The notes beneath the pieces are model-generated. The model saw only the letters and a program-made list of their open reading frames with translations, had not been told where the DNA came from and ran no database searches. Shown in pieces: positions 25,330 through 33,916 of a stretch of 64,000 nt of DNA (within the stretch, counting starts at the first letter, position 1; each line of letters starts with the position of its first letter). This stretch comes from JTS-RE37 sp963756115 (GTDB taxonomy: Bacteria > Bacteroidota > Bacteroidia > Flavobacteriales > Flavobacteriaceae). The stretch lies in assembly GCA_963756115.1 (NCBI GenBank), contig CAVWMN010000003.1, positions 1,302,001 through 1,366,000 of the forward strand, written 5' to 3'. Made by a program: the position numbers and the translations under genes.

Positions 25330-27510
25330 ATGAAAAGGAATTTAGCGCTAGGATTTTTGGTATTGCTAGTAGCAGTTGCCTCGTGTAGCTTTACGAACAA
25401 AACCTTTGGGACTGAAGATAATGACAAGGATAAACTTCTGTTGGACCTTATTACCTATGTCCTGCAAAAAGGGCATTATGAACCCAAGGATATCAATGAC
25501 GACTTTTCCGTACAGGTTTTTGAGGATTTTGTCAATGTGGTGGACCCAACCAAACGATACTTTTTGGAAGAAGATATCCATGAATTTGAGCAATACAAAT
25601 TTCAGATAGATGAGCAGATCAAAAATACGGATATAAGTTTTTTTGACCTGGTATATAACAGGCTGATCCAACGCATGGATGAGGCAAAGAATATATACAA
25701 GGAGGTGCTTACCGAACCATTCGATTACACAGCCAATGAGAATATAGAGATTGATTATGACAAACAGGAATTTGTCAACTCCAAAGCCGAGCTGAAAGAG
25801 CGATGGAGAAAGCAGTTGAAATATGCTACAATGGGTACCTATGATTCCAAATTAAGATTGTCCGATGCTGCATCCGAAATAACTGATGACACTGAAGGAG
25901 ACCTGGAAGATGCTGCTGAAAAAACAGAGCTGGCAGGGTTAAAACTAACTCCTGGAGAGGCAGAATTAGCGGCCAGGGAATCTACCCGCCAAACCCTTGA
26001 TGAGTTTTTTGATTTTGTGGACGACCTGGAACGAAAAGACTGGTTTGTCCAATATATCAATACCATAGTCGACAAATTTGATCCCCATACATATTATTTC
26101 GCACCCGAAGACAAAGAAAAGTTCGATATCAGTATCCGGGGAAATTTTGAAGGAATCGGGGCGCGTTTGCAAAAGAAGCCAGAAGGGGCCAAGATCGTTG
26201 AGATCATTTCAGGAGGGCCTGTGTGGAGGAACCAGAAACTGGAAGTAGGCGATGAAATATTAAAAGTAGGACAGGATGGCGAGCCGGCAGTAGATATCGT
26301 AGGAATGCGACTTGATGATGCCATTAAGCTGATAAAGGGACCTAAAGGAACTGTCGTAGACCTGACCGTACGAAAGGTTGACGGGTCTATAGAAAGGATA
26401 TCGATAACACGGGATGTGGTGCTGCTGGAAGAATCGTATGCCAAATCGGCCACTGTGATAAAGGGGGATCAAAAATTCGGATTGATCAACCTCCCGAAAT
26501 TCTACGTGGATTTTGATGATTACAGCGAGCGGAATGCGGCAACTGATGTAGCCAAAGAAGTTGAACGCCTGAAACAGGCGGGAGCTGAAGGGTTGATCCT
26601 TGACCTTCGGGACAATGGGGGTGGAGCTTTGAAGACCGTTGTTGATATGGCGGGACTTTTTATCAAGGATGGCCCGATAGTTCAGGTACGCTCCTCGGGA
26701 AAAGATAAGGATATCTATGAAGATAAGGATGAACGCATCCAATGGGATGGTCCGCTGGTGATCCTGGTCAATGAACTTTCCGCCTCTGCCTCCGAGATAT
26801 TGGCCGCTGCCATGCAGGATTACAAAAGAGCCATCGTTATTGGCAGCAAACAGACATTTGGGAAAGGGACAGTCCAGAATGTTATCCCCCTTGAAAATAT
26901 CGTGCGAAGCAATGAACATGGAGACCTTGGGGCCATCAAGCTTACCACTCAGAAATTCTACCGGATCAATGGTGGGTCAACCCAACTGGAAGGTGTAAAG
27001 AGTGATGTGGTAATCCCGGATAAATACAGCTATATAGACCTTGGCGAAAGGGACCAGCAAAACCCATTGGGTTGGGATAAGATAACTCCCGCTGAATATA
27101 AGCCATGGGACGGGTATATCGACTATGAAGCAACTATTGAAAACAGTTCGAGGCGAATGGCATCTAACCCACAGATCAAATTGATAGAAGAAAATGCCCA
27201 GTGGCTGAAACAGCAGCAGGAAGAAACTGTGGTTTCCTTAAATTATGATGCCTATAAAAACGAGGAAAAGGAAGTAAAGGAACGCTCAGAATACTTTAAG
27301 TCCCTCTCGAATTACGATTCCAAACTCACTTTTGAATCGCTCAAATACGAGGAAGAATTGTTTACAAAAGATTCCGTTTTGCGCGAGAAGCGCGACAGGT
27401 GGCATAAGAGCCTGGCAAAGGATGTGTATGTAGAAGAAGCCATTAATGTTTTACAGGACCTTAAGATCAATAATATAAAACACGGTAAACTTGCCAGTGT
27501 TAAAGGATGA
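25330..27510 (+). CDS. prc: Tail-specific carboxy-terminal processing protease (S41)
   Basis: The 726-residue periplasmic serine protease is lipoprotein-like, with signal lipobox VASC (Cys19). It has the Prc/Tsp layout: an N-terminal helical domain, a PDZ domain at about residues 255-350 (FEGIGARL, then GDEILKVGQ), the S41 catalytic core, and a C-terminal DUF3340 region. Catalytic Ser near residue 486 in SASASE and Lys near 512 in FGKGT are both present. It degrades or trims proteins carrying nonpolar C-termini in the periplasm. It is monocistronic, followed by a strong terminator; a 17-bp tandem repeat lies in its leader region. Confidence 0.95.
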   Translation: MKRNLALGFLVLLVAVASCSFTNKTFGTEDNDKDKLLLDLITYVLQKGHYEPKDINDDFSVQVFEDFVNVVDPTKRYFLEEDIHEFEQYKFQIDEQIKNTDISFFDLVYNRLIQRMDEAKNIYKEVLTEPFDYTANENIEIDYDKQEFVNSKAELKERWRKQLKYATMGTYDSKLRLSDAASEITDDTEGDLEDAAEKTELAGLKLTPGEAELAARESTRQTLDEFFDFVDDLERKDWFVQYINTIVDKFDPHTYYFAPEDKEKFDISIRGNFEGIGARLQKKPEGAKIVEIISGGPVWRNQKLEVGDEILKVGQDGEPAVDIVGMRLDDAIKLIKGPKGTVVDLTVRKVDGSIERISITRDVVLLEESYAKSATVIKGDQKFGLINLPKFYVDFDDYSERNAATDVAKEVERLKQAGAEGLILDLRDNGGGALKTVVDMAGLFIKDGPIVQVRSSGKDKDIYEDKDERIQWDGPLVILVNELSASASEILAAAMQDYKRAIVIGSKQTFGKGTVQNVIPLENIVRSNEHGDLGAIKLTTQKFYRINGGSTQLEGVKSDVVIPDKYSYIDLGERDQQNPLGWDKITPAEYKPWDGYIDYEATIENSSRRMASNPQIKLIEENAQWLKQQQEETVVSLNYDAYKNEEKEVKERSEYFKSLSNYDSKLTFESLKYEEELFTKDSVLREKRDRWHKSLAKDVYVEEAINVLQDLKINNIKHGKLASVKG

Positions 27511-27530
27511 TCCATCTTATATAACAAAGC

Positions 27531-27561
27531 AAAGCCCGGTTTCATCCGGGCTTTTTTTTTT
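27531..27561 (+). terminator. Terminator of the tail-specific protease gene
   Basis: Stem AAGCCCGG / CCGGGCTT with a 6-base loop and a following run of eight T. Confidence 0.9.
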
Positions 27562-27579
27562 GAAATACTCTAAATCCGC

Positions 27580-28644
27580 TTACCTCTGTCCATAAAATGC
27601 GGTCAATTTTCTTAGGTGCCGCTGGTGTGCAAACAAAACCTTCAGGCCCTTACTGCAGGTTAGGAAAGGCATGCCCGTATTGATATGATTCATCCTGCTT
27701 ATTTCGTACATGTAGGTTATATGCCGGGCTATCACCTTCCAGGCAAAGAAAATAGAATGCTTGGGATCATAGATATGGGTGGGCTCACTCTTGGCCCCAT
27801 TGAGCTCCACGATCATAAAATCTTCACCTTGCTCCAGCAGTTCAATAGAGCGAAACATAATATCCAGTCTTCCGTAATAAAACCCTTCGACCTGCAGGCA
27901 TATCCTGTTGACCAATCGTGTCAGTTCCGGGGTAATAATATGAGTGCAATCCGTAAACCGGGCACCCCGGGAATGACTTCCATAGGGCATCACCACAGCC
28001 TTTTCCCCCATCTTAAGAACCCTGGAGGCAATTCCCGGATCTTCCTTCTTAAACGCTTTCAATTGCATCCGGTAACGTGGGTTCCTATTCAAAAGCACTT
28101 CCATGGTAGATTTGCCATCACCTGTCACTGAAACAAATTCCTTGGCCACTATCCCGGTAATTTTGCCAGCCGTAGAATCGGGGTACCGAACATAAAAAAC
28201 CCCTATCTCCAGTGGTAGGTCAATAAAGGCTTGTATCAGGTAATTGAAATGTACCCGCATATGGTATTCCTTTAATCCTTCCAATGAAGCGATCTTCTTT
28301 ACTGCGATGCCCCGTAATCCATTATCGGGCTTGGCTACTACGGGAAATGAGAGCTTCTCATTCCGGAGAATGGTTTCGAGACTGTGCATTGATTCAGTGT
28401 GCCGTATCAGGATCGTCTTTGGGCAGTAAGCTGGCGGTATCAGGTCGTAAATCTCCTTTTTGGATTCCATGACAAATCCGCCATTCTTTATGGAAGGGTT
28501 TACCGTATTAAAGAAAAATAACGACTTCAGCTTAAGGGCATAGTACAGCCACAGGCCATAGATGGGGAAATATATCAACTGAAATGGCCAATATTCCCAA
28601 TGGATAAACTTATAGTATAACAGTTTTATGGCCGCAACATTCAT
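27580..28644 (-). CDS. ATP-grasp-fold protein (D-Ala-D-Ala-ligase-like), substrate unknown
   Basis: The 354-residue protein has a possible membrane-associated start: hydrophobic and aromatic residues at about 23-45 (FPIYGLWLYYALKLKSLFFF). ATP-grasp elements follow: FPVVAKPDNGLRG near residue 100, a beta-strand with IQAFIDLPLEIGVFYVR, and the Mg-binding end MIVELNGAKSEP. Such enzymes ligate a carboxylate to an amine, often using ATP to make an acyl phosphate. The overlap with the NRDE gene (ATGA) indicates translation coupling. It could act in peptide or glycan tailoring, but neither partner nor substrate is visible. Confidence 0.8.
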   Translation of the reverse strand: MNVAAIKLLYYKFIHWEYWPFQLIYFPIYGLWLYYALKLKSLFFFNTVNPSIKNGGFVMESKKEIYDLIPPAYCPKTILIRHTESMHSLETILRNEKLSFPVVAKPDNGLRGIAVKKIASLEGLKEYHMRVHFNYLIQAFIDLPLEIGVFYVRYPDSTAGKITGIVAKEFVSVTGDGKSTMEVLLNRNPRYRMQLKAFKKEDPGIASRVLKMGEKAVVMPYGSHSRGARFTDCTHIITPELTRLVNRICLQVEGFYYGRLDIMFRSIELLEQGEDFMIVELNGAKSEPTHIYDPKHSIFFAWKVIARHITYMYEISRMNHINTGMPFLTCSKGLKVLFAHQRHLRKLTAFYGQR

Positions 28645-29351
28645 ACGAGGGGCATAGATATCAGATGTGTTTCTTCAGGCACGACCTGGAAATAGTGTAC
28701 ATGGACCATCCCGGGGGAAATCCTCGCCTGTGTTATACTCAATGTCCTCAACTGGTTATCCCTGTTCATTAGTAAACCATTTACCGGGTCATCGTTCCGG
28801 GTATTCCTATGAAAATACAGCATATCATCTCCGGAAAGACCTTCTTTGCCCCTTGTGAATTCGGAAAGCCATTGTGCCCTTTGTGCCCGGACTCGCGTAT
28901 CATATAGGGTAGTTGAAGACCAGATATGATCTTTTTGAGTATCTTTCACCCGCTGCATTTTAACGCGGCCGTTCCAGGATAATTTATATAGTTTGTATTG
29001 CTCAAACAGGATAATTGTAAACGGTGCAATGTTCCGGAGATCGATAGTTGCCCAGTGGCTAAGTGGGGAAACCCTACCCATTAGTTCGGTAAGGATACTA
29101 CCCCGGCTTTTTCTGTAGGGAGGGGAAACCTGGTGTTTTTGGTCGGAGCCATTCAGTACAATGGCACCATTACCGTGTTCATCCACTGCAAACCAGCTTC
29201 CGTTCGAAACCGGATCCTTAGGATAGATGAGCGTTTTCATAGGGAGATCGTATTTGCGGGGGGGTAGCGCAGCAGCGCGGGTTGTCTGCTCATCCCGGTT
29301 GGCGGTGAGGATGATATCATCCCGGTTTCGGATAAAGGTTACCGTGCACAT
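28641..29351 (-). CDS. NRDE-family protein (TANGO2-like)
   Basis: The 236-residue protein has the start MCTVTFIRNRDDIILTANRD and thus Cys2 as a possible N-terminal nucleophile, the NRDE motif at residues 18-21, and the later NGSWFAVDEHGNGAIVLNG. These features define the NRDE/TANGO2 family; the N-terminal Cys suggests an Ntn-type hydrolase fold. The cellular role is poorly defined; eukaryotic TANGO2 has been connected with lipid and heme handling. Its stop overlaps the ATP-grasp start by four bases. It is separated from the methionine-sulfoxide genes upstream by about 190 bases. Confidence 0.85.
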   Translation of the reverse strand: MCTVTFIRNRDDIILTANRDEQTTRAAALPPRKYDLPMKTLIYPKDPVSNGSWFAVDEHGNGAIVLNGSDQKHQVSPPYRKSRGSILTELMGRVSPLSHWATIDLRNIAPFTIILFEQYKLYKLSWNGRVKMQRVKDTQKDHIWSSTTLYDTRVRAQRAQWLSEFTRGKEGLSGDDMLYFHRNTRNDDPVNGLLMNRDNQLRTLSITQARISPGMVHVHYFQVVPEETHLISMPLV

Positions 29352-29543
29352 AGACTTTGTATTTTGGATGCCAAGGTGGAAAAGGATACTCCTGTTTCGT
29401 AGTCGGGATGGAAATACTATGCATCCTACCCCAGGGATATTCCTCCCTTCCCTAAAATAGGGAATATTTTAAAAGCTCCGGGTACCTGGATGTAGTAATC
29501 CGATTTTGCACCGCACTGGATGGCCGGGCATATAGGGGACGCT

Positions 29544-30056
29544 TTAATCCCTGAACTTTGGGGAAATAAGGTAATCCGGAAATATGTTTTTAACCGACTC
29601 TATTTTAGGTTGTATATACCTTTTGCAAAAGGGTTTCCCGGGATTGTTATAATAATAACTGATGTATTTTTCCGGGGAAGGCTTAAATTCCCTGAAATCA
29701 TAGATACGGGTAATGAGTGTTCCCACTGTCTGAGCTTTTAATTCCAGAAGTATTTTCCCGGCTTCGCACGATTGCTCCATGGTATACGTATATATTGCAG
29801 AAGGGTAAGCTGACCTCATGGAATGGTTGGAGGAACTTTTATGTGTCATAAGATGGATGCTGATCAGGTCCTTCAGTGTTATTCGGTCGGGGTCATATTG
29901 AACCACCACAGCTTCTGAGAAGCCACTATTTTCCTCAGTTGAGGCTATATAACCCTGCAGAACCAGTTCCACCCCATTCAGGGATTGGAAGACCGCTTCT
30001 GTACACCAATGGCAGCCTCCACCGAAACCAATTGTATACCGGGCTTTTTCAGTCAT
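29544..30056 (-). CDS. Divergent MsrA paralogue (GCHWC active site)
   Basis: The 170-residue protein is homologous to peptide-methionine (S)-S-oxide reductase. The catalytic cysteine Cys15 lies in GGGCHWCTE, where normal MsrA has GCFW; the Phe-to-His exchange is in the pocket that holds the methyl group. Glu48 (in GFSEAVV, aligned with GHAEVV of the canonical copy) is kept, but the preceding His is Phe. A canonical MsrA gene lies 600 bases upstream, so this copy may have a changed substrate or role. It overlaps the 96-residue gene by eight bases. Confidence 0.85.
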   Translation of the reverse strand: MTEKARYTIGFGGGCHWCTEAVFQSLNGVELVLQGYIASTEENSGFSEAVVVQYDPDRITLKDLISIHLMTHKSSSNHSMRSAYPSAIYTYTMEQSCEAGKILLELKAQTVGTLITRIYDFREFKPSPEKYISYYYNNPGKPFCKRYIQPKIESVKNIFPDYLISPKFRD

Positions 30057-30339
30057 TGCATGGAATCATAGTGTTGATAAACTCCAAAACCCTTGCGCCT
30101 GACATTTCACAGGGCTTAAGGGCAGCCGATCCGCGGAGCAGGTAAAGGTTAAAACTAACCACATCCCCGCCGTTATGTGCCTTGGCGTAAAATTTGAAAC
30201 TCTTTCCCCCATTAAATTCCATCAGGCTAACCCCGTATTTCTTACCTATATATAAAACTTCTGAATAACCGATAGGGAGGGAAATTATTCGTGATAAAAC
30301 GGGATTCTCCGGAGGGTCTGCCATCTTATCCAATGACAT
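30049..30339 (-). CDS. Small conserved protein of the Msr cluster
   Basis: The 96-residue soluble protein has no signal peptide or membrane segment. Visible phrases are PIGYSEVLYIGKKYGVSLME, GGKSFKFYAKAHNGGD and the conserved-looking LKPCEM near residue 78. I associate this pattern with small Flavobacteriaceae proteins sometimes labelled 'peptide methionine sulfoxide reductase', but it is not an MsrA or MsrB fold. The overlap of both ends with neighbours (14 bases with GNAT, eight with the MsrA paralogue) shows tight coupling. A Cys in KPCEM could be redox active. Confidence 0.7.
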   Translation of the reverse strand: MSLDKMADPPENPVLSRIISLPIGYSEVLYIGKKYGVSLMEFNGGKSFKFYAKAHNGGDVVSFNLYLLRGSAALKPCEMSGARVLEFINTMIPCND

Positions 30340-30595
30340 TTTTCCATTTATCGCTCCGCCTTGCCACCAATCGGATAAAAGAGCAGACGGCCACGGCCTT
30401 ATAGCCTTCTTCTGTCAGTTTTTCAAAGGTCCCTTCAACTAATTCCTTTCCGATCCCCCTGCCCCTCAGCGAGGGGGGGACCTCGGAATAAACAAGGTGC
30501 ATTTTACCTTCTTTCAGGATATAATCCACACGTGCTACCTGGCCGGATACTTCCATGGTAAAACGGTGCTGTTCTTTATCGTGTTCTACTTTCAT
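30326..30595 (-). CDS. Short GNAT-like N-acetyltransferase
   Basis: The 89-residue protein belongs to the compact GNAT group found in bacteria and humans (GTLF-like N-acetyltransferase domain). The acetyl-CoA binding loop RGRGIGKEL is at about residues 43-51, and the flanking strands match the family order (YILKEGKMHLVYSEVPPSLR before, AVAVCSFIRLVARR after). A cytosolic acetyltransferase of small molecules or protein amino groups is likely; the substrate is unknown. It sits 62 bases after msrA and overlaps the next gene by 14 bases. Confidence 0.82.
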   Translation of the reverse strand: MKVEHDKEQHRFTMEVSGQVARVDYILKEGKMHLVYSEVPPSLRGRGIGKELVEGTFEKLTEEGYKAVAVCSFIRLVARRSDKWKNVIG

Positions 30596-30657
30596 ACGGT
30601 CATTTTCTTAATCGGGAATGAAACTCCTGCCATGGATTTTGACATGGTCTGGTTGAT

Positions 30658-31209
30658 TTAGATGGAAACATTTTTGAGTCGGGATGCATGCATCTTCCGA
30701 AGTTTCGTCAATTTTGGAGTAATGACGGCACTGCAATACCCCTGCGACCGGTTGTTGTTGTAGTAGTCCTGGTGATAATCTTCGGCCTCATAAAAAATAC
30801 CCAGGGGACTCACTTCAGTGACCACAGGATCCTCATAATAAGCGGCTATTTCCTTAACCACCTCCAGCGCATTTTTTTTCTGTTCAGCATTGTGGTAATA
30901 GATGACAGATCGATATTGCGTTCCCTGATCGGCACCCTGGCGGTTAAGGGTAGTAGGATCATGGCTGGTCATAAAGATGGATAGGAGGTCCTTATAGGGA
31001 ATCAGGCTGGGGTTAAACGTAACCTGAACAACTTCCGCATGTCCTGTCAATCCGGAGCAGACTTCCCTGTAGGTTGGTTTACCAGGGGCGGTACCCCCTG
31101 TATATCCCGAAACTACTTTCTGTACACCTTTGATTTCCTGTAAAACAGCCTCTACGCACCAAAAGCATCCGCCTCCCAGTGTTGCAAGCTCCAACTTATT
31201 ATTTTCCAT
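30658..31209 (-). CDS. msrA: Peptide-methionine (S)-S-oxide reductase MsrA
   Basis: The 183-residue cytosolic enzyme repairs methionine-S-sulfoxide in proteins. The catalytic Cys15 lies in GGGCFWC, the catalytic Glu59 in GHAEVV, and DYHQDYYNNN occurs near the C-terminus. A possible resolving Cys lies in YCSAV near residue 161. The start is ATG 31209, which overlaps the msrB 3' end by 11 bases; the longer TTG reading (31230) lies inside msrB and adds nothing conserved. The msrB-msrA order gives both stereospecific repair activities in one transcript. Confidence 0.95.
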   Translation of the reverse strand: MENNKLELATLGGGCFWCVEAVLQEIKGVQKVVSGYTGGTAPGKPTYREVCSGLTGHAEVVQVTFNPSLIPYKDLLSIFMTSHDPTTLNRQGADQGTQYRSVIYYHNAEQKKNALEVVKEIAAYYEDPVVTEVSPLGIFYEAEDYHQDYYNNNRSQGYCSAVITPKLTKLRKMHASRLKNVSI

Positions 31210-31663
31210 GGGTAATTCTTTCTTTTTCAATTTTCATAGATTCTGAATTGATACAATACCGGAGGCCACCTGGCTCCGGGCCATCGGGGAATACATGCCC
31301 CAGATGGGCGTCGCACGTGTTGCACATCACTTCAACCCGCACCATTCCAAAGGAACTATCCTTGTGGTATTTAATGGCATGTGCATCAATGGGTTGTGTA
31401 AAACTAGGCCAGCCGGTACCGGATTCAAACTTAATAGTGGAATCGAACAGGGGTGATCCGCAACAGATGCAGGCATATTTACCGGCATCATGGATGCCAC
31501 AGAGTTCGCCGGAATGAGGTGCTTCCGTCCCTTTTTTTCGGGTGATACGGTATTGTTCCGGGGTTAATTGTTCCCGCCATTCGGCTTCGGTTTTTTCAAC
31601 CCTCCGCAGTGGGGTTGGATTGCCGTTGACTGTATAATGGATAATATCTTTCCAGGTAAGCAT
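31199..31663 (-). CDS. msrB: Peptide-methionine (R)-S-oxide reductase MsrB
   Basis: The 154-residue protein reduces methionine-R-sulfoxide. Zinc ligands are Cys65/Cys68 (CICC) and Cys114/Cys117 (CNTC); catalytic Cys137 lies in RYCINS and a likely resolving Cys55 in GELCG. The central SGTGWPSF is a family signature. No signal peptide is present, so it acts in the cytosol. It is the first gene of a minus-strand cluster with msrA, a GNAT gene, a small gene and the MsrA paralogue; no exact -7 box precedes it (only TACATTTA and TATTTTTA near-matches). Confidence 0.96.
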   Translation of the reverse strand: MLTWKDIIHYTVNGNPTPLRRVEKTEAEWREQLTPEQYRITRKKGTEAPHSGELCGIHDAGKYACICCGSPLFDSTIKFESGTGWPSFTQPIDAHAIKYHKDSSFGMVRVEVMCNTCDAHLGHVFPDGPEPGGLRYCINSESMKIEKERITHGK

Positions 31664-31804
31664 TTCGGTTTATATTTAGTTAATAAATGTACTAAAAATA
31701 TACCCTGCCATAGATTGAAAAGTGGCAGGGTTTCCATAAATTATATGTCGCGATAAGGGATGAAACCTTACAAGGAGGATGTATATAAAACCCCTTGTTT
31801 ACAT

Positions 31805-31812
31805 TAAATTTG
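31805..31812 (+). promoter_or_regulatory. -7 promoter box for the nuclease gene
   Basis: TAAATTTG, exact TAnnTTTG match, only four bases before the ATG, implying a nearly leaderless transcript. Confidence 0.45.
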
Positions 31813-31816
31813 CCGC

Positions 31817-32632
31817 ATGCGTCGCTCCCTTTTAAGGTTAAACAACCAAACTATTTATACCATACTGCTGGTAGTATCCATTATCGGGTTCTGGTTGTTC
31901 GAAAATTATTACACCCCCCGTTCCCGTCCGGTTGTGCCGCTCCCCGGAATGGGGATCCCTGAATATATAGAACCCTCCGCCACATCCGGGTCTGTAGTCA
32001 AACACCACTACTTCTGGCTGTCCTATCGGGAGGAATATGAACAAGCTGAATGGGTAGCCTATACCCTGCAACCGGAACACCTCACGGATGACAACCGTAA
32101 AAGGCCATTTTTTATAGAGGATCCGTACGTCCGGACCCATTCCGCCGACTGGCGTAATTACCGCGGTTCCGGCTTTGACCGTGGGCACCTGTGCCCTGCC
32201 GGCGACAGGCGTTTTACAGAAACTGCCTATGATGAAACTTTTTATACCAGTAACATTAGCCCCCAGGACAATACTTTCAATGCCGGGGTATGGAACCGGT
32301 TGGAGATACAGGTGCGCAAATGGTGCCGTGAGTACGGCACTGTTTACGTGGTAACAGGCGGGGTTTTTACAAAAGGCATGAAAAAGATTGGGGACGAGAA
32401 TGTAGCCATCCCGGGGTCATTTTATAAAATAATTGCTAGGGGAGGGCCTCAAAACCTGAGCGTGGTAGCTTTTTTAATTCCCCACCGCGGGAGTACCGCC
32501 CCGTTGGAAGCGTTCCTGGTTCCGGTGGATGAGGTAGAAAGGGTTACCGGTATTGATTTTTTCCAAAGCCTGTCTTCAGGGGTGGAAGCAGCACTGGAAT
32601 CTGCAGTACATAGCAGCGGATGGGATCTTTGA
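31817..32632 (+). CDS. Membrane-anchored DNA/RNA non-specific endonuclease
   Basis: The 271-residue protein has an N-terminal uncleaved anchor (about residues 12-28, YTILLVVSIIGFWLF) and a beta-beta-alpha-metal endonuclease domain. The catalytic motif DRGHLCPAGDR contains the His general base near residue 118, and the metal-binding Asn lies in QDNTFNAGVWNRLE. The fold is that of the Serratia nuclease/EndoG group, here facing the periplasm. Roles could be nutrient scavenging or removal of incoming DNA. It is transcribed towards rodA; the two stops meet inside TGATCA with no spacer. Confidence 0.93.
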   Translation: MRRSLLRLNNQTIYTILLVVSIIGFWLFENYYTPRSRPVVPLPGMGIPEYIEPSATSGSVVKHHYFWLSYREEYEQAEWVAYTLQPEHLTDDNRKRPFFIEDPYVRTHSADWRNYRGSGFDRGHLCPAGDRRFTETAYDETFYTSNISPQDNTFNAGVWNRLEIQVRKWCREYGTVYVVTGGVFTKGMKKIGDENVAIPGSFYKIIARGGPQNLSVVAFLIPHRGSTAPLEAFLVPVDEVERVTGIDFFQSLSSGVEAALESAVHSSGWDL

Positions 32633-33916
32633 TCACCCCCATTCGTTCAGCCTGTTGGCATCCAGTTTGAGAAAAATAAACAAAAGGGCCGTAAAACCGA
32701 GCAACCCGGATCCCCCATAACTGAAAAAAGGCAAAGGTATGCCGATCGTGGGCAAAACCCCGATGACCATTCCTATATTGATAAAATAGTGGATGAATAG
32801 AATAGATATCACCCCATAGCCATACATCCGGCTGAATGCACTCCGCTGCCGTTCTGCCAGATACACCAACCGTAGCAGGAGCAGCGTAAATAAGATGACA
32901 ACAATGGAGGTGCCCACAAAACCCCATTCTTCCCCTACCGTACTAAAAATGTAATCTGTATGTTGTTCGGGCACAAAATCCCCTTTGGTCCGCGTACCCT
33001 CTAAAAAGCCCTTCCCAAAGAAACCCCCGGATTCGATAGCTTTTTCAGACTGGTAGGTGTTATAGCCAATGGTTTTCCGGATCTCTTCGAGTTTGGCCGG
33101 ATCTTTTTCGAGACGCAGCCAGAGGCTGAAACGGTCTCGGTGGCGCTGTTCAAATACGTTGTTGAATACAAAATTTACAGACAAAGAAAAGGCAATGGCG
33201 ATCACAAAAAAACTAAGGAGCGGCAGGGTCTGGATTTTAAATGCAGATTTTTTCATCGTCAAAACCAGGATTACCAACAACGCTATGCCAATGGCCACCC
33301 AGGTTGTGCCGAACATAAGGGTTGTGACAAAAAGTACCACCGCCAGAAAGCCCAGTCCCATATAAGAAAGCGGTAGCCCCTCCCGGAAGATCACGAAGAT
33401 AAGGGCAAAAAATACGAGGGCACTGCCCGGGTCTGGCTGGGGAATGATGAGGATTGCAGGGATAAACAGGATCAGGAAGGCGTATAACTGGTCTTTGCCC
33501 CTTTTGATATCCGTTTGTATATCGCTCAGGTATTTGGCAAGCGCAAGGGCGGTAGCCACCTTGGCAATTTCCGACGGTTGGAGGTTAAAGAATCCAAGGT
33601 TGTACCACGATGTTGCCCCGGCTATGGTCTTGCCAAAGAGGAAAAGCCCCAATAGCAGGACCATCGCAATAATGTACAGCAGGCTGGAAAAACGCTCATA
33701 AAAACTGGCTTCCAGGCCAAGGATGATAATGATACTGGCAAGGCTAAGGCCTATAAAAAATAATTGTTTGCCATACAATTGGCTGAAGTCGAGTATAGAA
33801 GGGCTTGTTTCGGAAAAGGTGCTCGAGTAAATATTGATCCATCCGATCCCGATCAGAATAAGATAAAACAGCACTGTGAGCCAATCTATTCGCTTGAGTA
33901 CACTCCTACCAGACAT
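32633..33916 (-). CDS. rodA: Peptidoglycan polymerase RodA (SEDS family)
   Basis: The 427-residue inner-membrane SEDS glycosyltransferase polymerises lipid II during cell elongation together with PBP2. About ten helices are visible. Landmarks are the conserved periplasmic loop before QPDPGSALVFFALIF near residue 175, the EWGFVG segment, and the C-terminal PFFSYGGSGLLG loop. Its start overlaps the end of mrdA by 11 bases, so the transpeptidase and polymerase partners are translationally coupled. It is the last gene of the purH-mre-mrd run. Confidence 0.95.
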   Translation of the reverse strand: MSGRSVLKRIDWLTVLFYLILIGIGWINIYSSTFSETSPSILDFSQLYGKQLFFIGLSLASIIIILGLEASFYERFSSLLYIIAMVLLLGLFLFGKTIAGATSWYNLGFFNLQPSEIAKVATALALAKYLSDIQTDIKRGKDQLYAFLILFIPAILIIPQPDPGSALVFFALIFVIFREGLPLSYMGLGFLAVVLFVTTLMFGTTWVAIGIALLVILVLTMKKSAFKIQTLPLLSFFVIAIAFSLSVNFVFNNVFEQRHRDRFSLWLRLEKDPAKLEEIRKTIGYNTYQSEKAIESGGFFGKGFLEGTRTKGDFVPEQHTDYIFSTVGEEWGFVGTSIVVILFTLLLLRLVYLAERQRSAFSRMYGYGVISILFIHYFINIGMVIGVLPTIGIPLPFFSYGGSGLLGFTALLFIFLKLDANRLNEWG

